From an uncultured Lachnospiraceae bacterium (GTDB lineage Bacteria; Bacillota; Clostridia; Lachnospirales; Lachnospiraceae): DNA of 64,000 nucleotides. The notes below the pieces were generated by a model, which saw nothing but the letters and a program-made list of their open reading frames with translations, was not told the origin of the DNA and did not search any database. The stretch spans positions 62,001 through 126,000 of the forward strand of contig CAJTPM010000011.1 in assembly GCA_910578085.1 (NCBI GenBank), read 5' to 3'. Below are positions 16,059-23,106 of this stretch, in pieces. The translations under genes and the position numbers were made by a program. How positions within the stretch are numbered: position 1 is the stretch's first letter; each line of letters begins with the position of its first letter.

Positions 16059-16074
16059 TACATTATAAAGTGTA
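16059..16074. promoter_or_regulatory. Operator-like palindrome O2
   Basis: TACATT-ATAA-AGTGTA, a one-mismatch copy of the phage operator. No well-spaced promoter is seen around it on either strand. It may be an auxiliary site for cooperative binding with O1 about 73 bases away. Confidence 0.65.
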
Positions 16075-16080
16075 GGAAAG

Positions 16081-16103
16081 ACAGGGCGGCACTTCCGCCC
16101 TGT
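16081..16103 (-). terminator. Hairpin after the 16107-16559 gene
   Basis: A perfect 9-bp inverted repeat, ACAGGGCGG (16081-16089) and CCGCCCTGT (16095-16103), with a 5-base loop, directly downstream of the minus-strand stop. The bases that follow on the minus strand (CTTTCC) give only a poor U-tract, so termination may be partial. Confidence 0.55.
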
Positions 16104-16106
16104 CCT

Positions 16107-16559
16107 TTATACTGTGATTCTCTCCGCAACGCTGATAAAATGGGATTTTACGCTTTTTGTAAGCTTGGTGCATTCGCTATCTTCGCCATAATTATAGATT
16201 TCATATTCGATTTGAGCATCCAAAGCTTCCGCCGCCTGTCTAAAATGTTCTGCAATATATGTCTGATTGATTCCGGCTTTTACTTCGACTGCAGCGTGTT
16301 CCTCATTCCAAGCATTGCCCTCAATCCGTTTCATATAATCGTTTGTGTAAATGGCGATAGGCCAAGAGCGGCTTGCGCCGGATGCCTTGCTTATTTTCCC
16401 GGTTTTTGAAATTTTGTGGAGGGAATGATAATTCCCACACCATCCGGCATCCCCGGCGGAGCGGCTTACAAAATACAATCCGTTATCATTTTTGAAATAT
16501 GCCCCCGTGATCTCCACCACATCCCCGGTTTTGATTTCGATTCCGTTTTTATCTATCAT
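16107..16559 (-). CDS. Phage accessory protein, unknown function (YopX/DUF-like N-terminus)
   Basis: 150 residues. The start DKNGIEIKTGDVVEITGAYFK is the kind of short beta-rich domain seen in YopX-like and other small phage proteins, followed by LYFVSRSAGDAGWC and a C-terminal helix with QTYIAEHFRQAAEALDAQI. It is separated from the upstream 16608 gene by the conserved GC hairpin and probably shares its promoter. No function can be given. Confidence 0.65.
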   Translation of the reverse strand: MIDKNGIEIKTGDVVEITGAYFKNDNGLYFVSRSAGDAGWCGNYHSLHKISKTGKISKASGASRSWPIAIYTNDYMKRIEGNAWNEEHAAVEVKAGINQTYIAEHFRQAAEALDAQIEYEIYNYGEDSECTKLTKSVKSHFISVAERITV

Positions 16560-16574
16560 TTCTTTTTCCTTTCC

Positions 16575-16595
16575 GCCGGGGCTTTCTGCCCCGGC
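16575..16595 (-). other. GC hairpin before a small minus-strand gene (copy 2)
   Basis: GCCGGGGC (16575-16582), loop TTTCT, GCCCCGGC (16588-16595), with CTATATG after it on the + strand as in copy 1. It lies between the 16608 gene stop and the 16107 gene start, next to the ribosome site of the latter. Confidence 0.7.
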
Positions 16596-16607
16596 TATAT
16601 GCTTGAT

Positions 16608-16922
16608 TTATGCGGTTGCAATCTTTTCCACTTGCTCCGCCGTGAATAGAAAGGCTTTTGCTAAATAGTAGTGGCTATTATCGGCTTCGCCGTCTGCATC
16701 CGCATCCGCTTCAGCGTTTCCGGCCTTTTTGGTGGAGAATTTCCAAAGCCTAGTAACGATTTTGGCGTGTTCGCCTTTTTTCACGCTGTATCCGGCACTT
16801 TTCCATGTTGCGAATGTATGAACTGGAATCATGTGGCCGCTTTCCAGAATGGCTTCAACTTCCTCTTTTGTGTAAATCCCGTTTGCAATCGCTTCGCTGA
16901 TGATAATCTGTGAATTTGTCAT
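16608..16922 (-). CDS. Phage accessory protein with ArdC-like N-terminal segment
   Basis: 104 residues. The stretch VHTFATWKSAGYSVKKGEHA resembles part of the N-terminal ssDNA-binding domain of ArdC-type antirestriction proteins, in which a WK..G..VKKGEK pattern is common. It is much shorter than ArdC and has no metallopeptidase HExxH motif. A run of Ala/Asp (EADADADGEAD) precedes the C-terminal helix. It is driven by a near-perfect minus-strand promoter with operator O3. The relation to ArdC is weak and should be taken as a hint only. Confidence 0.65.
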   Translation of the reverse strand: MTNSQIIISEAIANGIYTKEEVEAILESGHMIPVHTFATWKSAGYSVKKGEHAKIVTRLWKFSTKKAGNAEADADADGEADNSHYYLAKAFLFTAEQVEKIATA

Positions 16923-16969
16923 TTTTATTTTTCTTCCTTTCTTGTTTTGTTCCCTTACCTTATGATTAC

Positions 16970-16998
16970 ATTATACACTATAGAGTGTAACTTGTCAA
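16970..16998 (-). promoter_or_regulatory. Minus-strand promoter with operator O3 (for 16608-16922)
   Basis: On the minus strand TTGACA (16993-16998), 17 bases, TATAAT (16970-16975). The palindrome TACACT-ATAG-AGTGTA occupies 16974-16989, covering part of the -10 box and spacer. The layout is the same as at 15982-16010. Confidence 0.87.
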
Positions 16999-17046
16999 GA
17001 GAAAATGTAAATAAAATTATAAAAATTTCAAAATCCTTTTACATAG

Positions 17047-17101
17047 GACATTATAAAGTGAAAAATAACACTTGACAAAATGACATTATAGAGTGTAGAA
17101 T
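17047..17101 (+). promoter_or_regulatory. Plus-strand promoter with operators O4 and O5 (HTH gene and miaB)
   Basis: TTGACA (17072-17077), 18 bases, TAGAAT (17096-17101). O5, GACATT-ATAG-AGTGTA (17082-17097), overlaps the spacer and -10 box. O4, GACATT-ATAA-AGTGAA (17047-17062), is 35 bases upstream, centre to centre, roughly three helical turns. It is the nearest promoter to the HTH gene and to miaB, which are read in this direction. Confidence 0.8.
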
Positions 17102-17130
17102 GTAATCACTACAGGAAAGGAGATGGAAAA

Positions 17131-17349
17131 ATGCAGATGACCACAACGGAAAAAATAAAGCTGATTCGTGATCGGGCCGGATTGAACCTTGGGGAATTGG
17201 CAGAAAGGGCGGAAACGACCCGGCAAAACCTCAATAACAAATTCGGGCGGAATAATTTTTGTGAAAATGAAATCCGTAAATTGGCGGATGTCATGGGCTA
17301 TGATGTGGAGATAACATTTATCAACCGGGAAACCGGGGAAAGGATTTAG
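17131..17349 (+). CDS. Small HTH (XRE/Cro-like) phage regulator
   Basis: 72 residues, of which 5-60 form a helix-turn-helix: IKLIRDRAGLNLGELAERA, then ETTRQNLNNKFGR as the likely recognition helix region, then NEIRKLADVMGYDVEITF. Small one-domain proteins of this kind act as Cro- or CI-like repressors. An AAGGAG site is at 17116-17121. Its stop TAG (17347-17349) is followed with no gap by the ATG of miaB, so the two are almost certainly on one transcript. The five palindromes nearby are candidate binding sites; autoregulation is an inference. Confidence 0.85.
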   Translation: MQMTTTEKIKLIRDRAGLNLGELAERAETTRQNLNNKFGRNNFCENEIRKLADVMGYDVEITFINRETGERI

Positions 17350-18792
17350 ATGAACGAAATAGATTTAGATAAAATCGACTTGACCGAGCCGCCCCCGGAG
17401 CATGAGCCGGAAAGACAATATTATTTCATGGCGAAATGCCGGGAATATGTCCGGGCGGAATCCAAGCGTTTAGGGCGGCCGCTTTTCTGTGCTACAATAA
17501 CATTTGGGTGTCAGATGAACGCGAGAGATTCAGAGAAGCTGGCCGGCATTTTGAAGCAGACAGGTTTTCAGGAAACGGATATCGAGGAGGCCGATTTTGT
17601 TATTTACAATACCTGTACGGTACGTGACAATGCAAACAAGCGGGTTTTTGGCAGACTGGGGGTATTAAATGGGTATAAAAAGAAAAATCCGCATATGAAA
17701 GTGGCTCTTTGCGGTTGTATGATGCAGGAGGATCTGGTTATTCAGAAACTGTTAAAGAGCTATTCATTTGTGGATCTGATTTTCGGCACTCATAATCTGT
17801 ATAAATTTGCGGAGCTGTTGTATCGCTGTTATACGGAAAAAGGCACAGTCATAGATATCTGGCAGGACACTGACAGGATCGTGGAGGCTTTGCCTGTGGA
17901 GAGGAAATATCCTTTTAAATCCGGGGTAAACATTATGTTCGGCTGTAATAATTTCTGCAGCTACTGCATTGTTCCCTATGTGCGTGGCAGGGAACGTTCC
18001 AGGGCACCGGAGGAGATTCTTCAGGAAGTGAAAAATCTTGCAAAGGACGGTGTCAGAGAGATCATGCTGCTGGGACAGAATGTCAACTCCTACGGAAAGC
18101 AGCAGGGGGGGAAGGGTATGACTTTTCCTGAACTGCTCAGGGAAGTGGTTAAAGTGGAGGGGATCGACAGGGTCCGCTTTATGACATCCCATCCGAAGGA
18201 TCTTTCCGACGAGCTGATACAGGTGATGAAAGACTCAGAAAAGATCTGTCGCCATCTCCATCTGCCGCTGCAATCGGGATCTACAGGGATTCTGGAAAAG
18301 ATGAATCGTCGTTACACAAAAGAAGCTTACATCGCGCTGGCAGAAAAGATCAGGAAGGAAATACCGGATATTTCTCTGACAACCGATATTATTGTGGGAT
18401 TTCCGGGAGAGACTGAGCAGGATGCGGAAGAGACCATAGATGTGATAAAAAGGGTGCAGTTTGACAACGCTTTTACTTTTGTCTATTCCAAACGGACAGG
18501 CACTCCGGCGGCGGCCATGGAGCAGGTGCCTGATGAAGTGGTAAGGAAGAATTTTGACAGAATACTGGCCTGTGTCCAGGAGACGGCGAGAAATCGAGTA
18601 AAGCGTTTTGAGGGAAGGACGCTGCCTGTTCTGGTAGAAGAGATCAACGAACAGGACAGTTCACTTGTGACAGGACGGCTTTCCAATAATACGGTAGTGC
18701 ATTTTCCGGGGGATGCCTCCCTGATCGGTGAGATCGTGGACGTAAAACTGAAAAGGTGCGAGGGATTTTACTATATCGGAGAAAAAGTCTGA
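17350..18792 (+). CDS. miaB: tRNA-2-methylthio-N6-dimethylallyladenosine synthase, phage-host chimera
   Basis: 480 residues, full length. MiaB is a radical SAM methylthiotransferase that adds the 2-methylthio group to i6A37 of tRNA, following MiaA. The N-terminal cluster Cys are present (TFGCQMN C54, NTCTVRDNA, ALCGCMMQ), the radical SAM box is CNNFCSYC, and a C-terminal TRAM domain is visible (VLVEEINEQDSSLVTGRLS). About the first 50 codons lie in phage-style DNA, but their text (MNEIDLDKIDLTEPPP, EPERQYYFM) is the normal N-terminus of Clostridia MiaB. The prophage therefore restores the gene it entered. ATG 17350 directly abuts the HTH gene stop; the apparent ribosome site is inside that gene (GGGGAAAGGA). 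Confidence 0.95.
   Translation: MNEIDLDKIDLTEPPPEHEPERQYYFMAKCREYVRAESKRLGRPLFCATITFGCQMNARDSEKLAGILKQTGFQETDIEEADFVIYNTCTVRDNANKRVFGRLGVLNGYKKKNPHMKVALCGCMMQEDLVIQKLLKSYSFVDLIFGTHNLYKFAELLYRCYTEKGTVIDIWQDTDRIVEALPVERKYPFKSGVNIMFGCNNFCSYCIVPYVRGRERSRAPEEILQEVKNLAKDGVREIMLLGQNVNSYGKQQGGKGMTFPELLREVVKVEGIDRVRFMTSHPKDLSDELIQVMKDSEKICRHLHLPLQSGSTGILEKMNRRYTKEAYIALAEKIRKEIPDISLTTDIIVGFPGETEQDAEETIDVIKRVQFDNAFTFVYSKRTGTPAAAMEQVPDEVVRKNFDRILACVQETARNRVKRFEGRTLPVLVEEINEQDSSLVTGRLSNNTVVHFPGDASLIGEIVDVKLKRCEGFYYIGEKV
17480..17530 (+). other. Probable right attachment junction (attR) inside miaB
   Basis: Codons of miaB change from the phage style (GCC, CCC, CGG, GGA-rich) to the host style around the stretch coding for LFCATITFGCQMNARDSE. 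The crossover is probably within this conserved block, where phage and host sequences must match for the frame to survive. The exact core cannot be fixed without attL, which is outside the window. Confidence 0.65.
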
Positions 18793-18865
18793 ATATGGGA
18801 TATTTAATTTGACTAAATAGGTCAATTACACATATCGGCATATCAGTTGATTTGTGGGAGGAAAA

Positions 18866-21550
18866 ATGGCTGAAAATGCTAAGGAACTGACAGAGAAAGA
18901 GCTATCGGAACTGACGCCGATGATGCAGCACTATCTGCAGACAAAAGATCAGTACCCAGGCTGTATTCTTTTTTACAGGCTTGGGGATTTTTATGAGATG
19001 TTTTTTGAAGATGCGCTGACCGTATCGCGGGAGCTGGAGATCACGCTGACCGGGAAAAGCTGTGGTCTGGAGGAGCGGGCGCCCATGTGTGGCGTCCCCT
19101 ACCATGCGGTGGATACTTACCTGAACAGGCTTATTGAAAAAGGATACAAAGTGGCCATCTGTGAGCAGGTGGAGGATCCGAAGCTGGCGAAGGGTATGGT
19201 GAAGCGGGAAGTGACGCGGGTCGTCACGCCGGGAACCAACCTGAATGTCCAGGCCCTGGAGGAATCGCGCAACAATTTTCTGATGAGTATTGCCTATTTT
19301 CCGGGAAAAATCGGCCTCTCTGTCGCCGATATTTCCACAGGGGATTATTATCTGACGGAGCTGGAGGACAGCGCTAAACTGTTCGACGAGATCAACAAGT
19401 ACGGGCCGGCGGAGATCATCTGCAACGATGCATTTCTGATTTCAGGTATGGATATTGAGGATATGCGGCATCGTCTGCGCATTGCGGTAAATGCGCTGGA
19501 ATCCCACTACTTTGATGAGGACGCCGCTAAAAAACTGTTAAAAAAGCATTTTAAAGTAGTTGCTCTGACAGGGCTTGGCATCGAGGATTTTCCCCTTGGA
19601 GTTCTGGCTGCGGGAGCGCTTCTGCGTTATCTGTATGAGACCCAGAAGTCTTCCATGAGCAACATCACTCACATATATCCTTATCTGGCCAATACATATA
19701 TGCTGCTTGACTCTGCCACAAGAAGAAACCTGGAACTGACGGAGACGCTGCGGGAAAAACAGAAGAGAGGATCCCTGTTGTGGGTGCTTGATAAGACAAA
19801 AACTGCCATGGGGGCGAGGACTCTGCGCAGCTATATCGAACAGCCGTTAATAGATAAGCGGCAGATCGAAGAGCGGTTAGATGCAGTGGAGGAGCTGACA
19901 AGGGACGCCATCAGCAGAGATGAGATCAGGGAGTATCTGAATCCAGTCTACGATCTGGAAAGACTTCTCGGTAAGATCAGCTATCAGTCGGCAAACCCAA
20001 GGGATCTGATCGCCTTTCGAAATTCGTTAGCCATGATGAAACCCATCAAGGCAGTTCTCAGCGCCTTCGATAAAAGTCTTTTATCTCAGATCCGGGTGGA
20101 TATCGATCCGTTTGAGGATCTGTATGAACTGATCCAGGCAGCGATCGAGGAGGATCCGCCGGTACTGGTGCGGGAAGGAGGTATCATTAAAGACGGATTC
20201 GATGATACCATAGATTCTCTGCGGAAGGCAAAGACGGAGGGGAAAAACTGGCTGGCAGCATTGGAGGAAGAGGACAGGAACCGTACGGGTATTAAAAATC
20301 TGCGGATCAAATATAATAAAGTGTTTGGTTACTACTTTGAGGTGACAAATTCCTTTAAAAACATGGTGCCGAAGGACTATATACGCAAACAGACTCTCGC
20401 CAATGCGGAGCGGTATACGACGCCGCGGTTAAAAGAACTGGAAGATACGATTCTGAACGCGGAAGATAAGTTGTCCACATTGGAATACGATCTCTTCTGT
20501 AAGATACGGGATACCATAGGAGCTGAGATCGAGCGGATCCAGAAAACAGCGAAAGCTATCGCCAGACTGGATGTCTTTGCTTCCCTTTCTCTGGTGGCGG
20601 AGCGATACCATTATGTGCGGCCTGAAATCAACGAAAAAGGACTGATCCATATTAAGGAAGGACGGCATCCCGTTGTGGAACAGGTGATGGGAAATGACAT
20701 GTTTGTCACAAATGACACTTATCTGGACAATAATTCCCATTTGATCGCCGTGATCACCGGCCCCAATATGGCCGGAAAATCTACTTATATGCGGCAGACG
20801 GCCCTAATCGTGCTGCTGGCTCAGCTGGGCAGCTTTGTGCCGGCGAAATCCGCAAAGATCGGACTGGTGGACCGGATCTTCACAAGAGTGGGGGCTTCTG
20901 ACGATCTGGCCAGCGGGCAGAGTACCTTTATGGTGGAGATGAACGAAGTCGCAAATATTCTGCGCAACGCCACAAAGAACAGTCTGCTGATTCTGGATGA
21001 GATCGGCAGGGGCACTTCCACGTTCGATGGTCTTTCCATCGCCTGGGCGGTGATTGAGCATATCAGCAACCGTAAGCTTCTTGGGGCAAAGACGCTGTTT
21101 GCCACCCACTATCACGAGCTGACAGAGCTGGAGGGAAAGATTGGCAATGTCAACAATTACTGCATAGCAGTGAAAGAAAAGGGAGACGATATTGTTTTCC
21201 TGCGAAAGATTATCAAGGGCGGAGCGGATAAGAGCTACGGTATTCAGGTGGCGAAGCTGGCGGGAGTGCCGGATATGGTGATCGATCGTGCGAAAGAGAT
21301 CGTGGCACAGCTCAGCGAAAATGACATCACCGAGAAAGTACAGAATATTGCCGTGGAGGCAAAGACAGGCGACAAAAAGGTGCAGACATACGACGAGGTG
21401 GATCTGCAGCAGATATCACTATTTGACACGGTTACGGACGAAGACGTGCTGAAGGAACTGCTGGAAGTGGATGTGATGAATATGACGCCGGTGGATGCGA
21501 TGAATACATTGTACCGGCTGCAGAGCAGATTGAAAAACCGGTGGGGATAG
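18866..21550 (+). CDS. mutS: DNA mismatch repair protein MutS
   Basis: 894 residues, the usual length. The mismatch-binding motif is seen as GDFYEMFFEDA (Phe-x-Glu wedge), Walker A as GPNMAGKSTYMRQ, and Walker B/signature as LLILDEIGRGTSTFDG. It recognises mismatches and recruits MutL. ATG 18866 is preceded by GGGAGG. It lies 73 bases after miaB, with a weak TTGACT element at 18809-18814 and a short TTGAC/GTCAA palindrome but no good -10, so much of its transcription may come from the phage-side promoter through miaB. Confidence 0.97.
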   Translation: MAENAKELTEKELSELTPMMQHYLQTKDQYPGCILFYRLGDFYEMFFEDALTVSRELEITLTGKSCGLEERAPMCGVPYHAVDTYLNRLIEKGYKVAICEQVEDPKLAKGMVKREVTRVVTPGTNLNVQALEESRNNFLMSIAYFPGKIGLSVADISTGDYYLTELEDSAKLFDEINKYGPAEIICNDAFLISGMDIEDMRHRLRIAVNALESHYFDEDAAKKLLKKHFKVVALTGLGIEDFPLGVLAAGALLRYLYETQKSSMSNITHIYPYLANTYMLLDSATRRNLELTETLREKQKRGSLLWVLDKTKTAMGARTLRSYIEQPLIDKRQIEERLDAVEELTRDAISRDEIREYLNPVYDLERLLGKISYQSANPRDLIAFRNSLAMMKPIKAVLSAFDKSLLSQIRVDIDPFEDLYELIQAAIEEDPPVLVREGGIIKDGFDDTIDSLRKAKTEGKNWLAALEEEDRNRTGIKNLRIKYNKVFGYYFEVTNSFKNMVPKDYIRKQTLANAERYTTPRLKELEDTILNAEDKLSTLEYDLFCKIRDTIGAEIERIQKTAKAIARLDVFASLSLVAERYHYVRPEINEKGLIHIKEGRHPVVEQVMGNDMFVTNDTYLDNNSHLIAVITGPNMAGKSTYMRQTALIVLLAQLGSFVPAKSAKIGLVDRIFTRVGASDDLASGQSTFMVEMNEVANILRNATKNSLLILDEIGRGTSTFDGLSIAWAVIEHISNRKLLGAKTLFATHYHELTELEGKIGNVNNYCIAVKEKGDDIVFLRKIIKGGADKSYGIQVAKLAGVPDMVIDRAKEIVAQLSENDITEKVQNIAVEAKTGDKKVQTYDEVDLQQISLFDTVTDEDVLKELLEVDVMNMTPVDAMNTLYRLQSRLKNRWG

Positions 21551-21706
21551 AAAGCGGCGCATCATGGTAAATCCCATATACCGGGTGGAACATAAAATTT
21601 GAAGTATCAAAAGGCAGGCATAACATACAGAAGTATACCGGCTTACCATTCGAATATTGAGAAAAAATTCAGTAAATAACAGAACAAAATTCAGGAGGGA
21701 ATCAGT

Positions 21707-23083
21707 ATGAGTTATGATTACGACGTTATGATAATAGGAGCAGGACCGGGAGGTATTTTCTCGGCTTACGAACTGTTGCAGAAAAAGCCGGAGTGGAAGA
21801 TCGTGGTGCTGGAGGCGGGAAATTCTCTGGATAAGCGGAAATGCCCTATTGACGGTGATAAAGTAAAGAGCTGTATCGGCTGTAAAACTTGTGCGATCAT
21901 GAATGGTTTCGGCGGTGCGGGGGCTTTCTCCGACGGAAAATATAATATCACGAACGAATTCGGCGGAACGCTCCACGAGTATATCGGAAAGCAGAAAGCG
22001 ACGGAGCTGATGGAGTATGTGGACGGCATCAATGTCAAATATGGTGGTCACAAGACAAAGTTATATTCCACCACAAACACACAGTTCAAGAGACTCTGCC
22101 TGCAGAATAACCTTCATCTGCTGGATGCCTCAGTGCGCCATTTGGGCACGGACATCAATTTCGAGGTGCTGGAAAATCTGTTTGGTGAACTGAAAGACAG
22201 GGTGGAATTTCATTTCATGACGCCGGTGCGCAGTATCAAACTGCTGGAAGGCGGCTATGAGGCAGTGACGGACGAAGCCTGTTATACCGCTGAAAAATGC
22301 ATTATCTCCGTGGGCAGAAGCGGCAGCAAGTGGATGGAGAAAGTCTGCGGCGACTTGAAGATCCCCACCCTGTCCAACCGTGTGGATATCGGCGTGAGGG
22401 TGGAACTTCCGGCGGAAATTTTTGCTCCCATCACGGACGAGCTGTATGAGAGCAAGATCGTCTATAAGACGGAAAAATATCAGGATAAGGTGCGCACTTT
22501 CTGCATGAATCCGAAGGGGGCCGTGGTCAATGAAAATACGAATGGCATCGTTACGGTGAATGGGCACAGCTATGAGGATCCGGCGCTGCAGACGGAAAAC
22601 ACCAACTTTGCGCTGTTAGTGTCCAAACATTTTACGGAGCCTTTTAAGGACAGCAACGGCTATGGCGAAAGTATTGCCAGGCTCTCCAATATGCTGGGAG
22701 GCGGCGTGATCATGCAGCGTTTTGGAGATCTGATCCGTGGCCAGAGAAGTACGGAAAAACGTCTGTCGAAATCTTTCCTGACACCTACTCTCGCGGCGAT
22801 ACCCGGGGATCTGAGCCTGGTGATGCCCAAAAGAATTCTGGACGGTATCATCGAGATGATCTATGCCCTAGATAAGATCGCGCCGGGGACGGCGAATGAC
22901 GATACGCTGCTGTACGGTGTGGAAGTGAAATTTTATAATATGGAAGTGGAACTGGACAAAAATCTGGAGACGCTGCACAGGGGGCTGTTTGTTATCGGCG
23001 ACGGCAGCGGCGTCACTCACTCGCTGTCCCACGCTTCCGCCAGCGGCGTCTATGTGGCGAGGTATCTGGCAGAGCATGCGTGA
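21707..23083 (+). CDS. FAD-dependent dehydrogenase (COG2509-like)
   Basis: 458 residues. A dinucleotide-binding GAGPGG motif (IIGAGPGGIFSAYELL) opens the protein. A Cys-rich segment, SCIGCKTCAIMNGFGGAG, follows near residue 60 and a C-terminal FAD contact is seen in VIGDGSGVTHSLSHASASG. The family is uncharacterised and widespread in Firmicutes, related to the HI0933/YhiN type. It sits between mutS and mutL in the same direction, with an AGGAGGGA site before the ATG. Its substrate is unknown. Confidence 0.85.
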   Translation: MSYDYDVMIIGAGPGGIFSAYELLQKKPEWKIVVLEAGNSLDKRKCPIDGDKVKSCIGCKTCAIMNGFGGAGAFSDGKYNITNEFGGTLHEYIGKQKATELMEYVDGINVKYGGHKTKLYSTTNTQFKRLCLQNNLHLLDASVRHLGTDINFEVLENLFGELKDRVEFHFMTPVRSIKLLEGGYEAVTDEACYTAEKCIISVGRSGSKWMEKVCGDLKIPTLSNRVDIGVRVELPAEIFAPITDELYESKIVYKTEKYQDKVRTFCMNPKGAVVNENTNGIVTVNGHSYEDPALQTENTNFALLVSKHFTEPFKDSNGYGESIARLSNMLGGGVIMQRFGDLIRGQRSTEKRLSKSFLTPTLAAIPGDLSLVMPKRILDGIIEMIYALDKIAPGTANDDTLLYGVEVKFYNMEVELDKNLETLHRGLFVIGDGSGVTHSLSHASASGVYVARYLAEHA

Positions 23084-23106
23084 GAGAAATTATCGGAAGG
23101 AGAAGT

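Larger units (their letters stand above)
1..17515 (+). mobile_element. Right part of a contractile-tail (P2/PBSX-like) prophage
   Basis: Contiguous tail, DGR, lysis and small accessory genes run to a junction inside miaB. The order chaperone, tape measure, gpX, gpD, gpV, gpU, gp25, gpJ, gpI is that of P2/PBSX-type contractile tails. The phage has a distinctive word use (many ggaat, ccgg, cggc and gcggcg strings and a preference for gga/cgg codons) that stops near 17.5 kb, where the miaB body continues in the host style. The left end, integrase, packaging and head genes are outside the window. The right boundary is an estimate from the miaB reading frame and codon style; no second copy of the attachment core can be seen here. 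Confidence 0.93.

Noticed and set aside
17350..17520. miaB as a truncated pseudogene at the prophage junction
   Set aside because: The frame is complete and the N-terminal text is that of normal MiaB, with all cluster Cys present.
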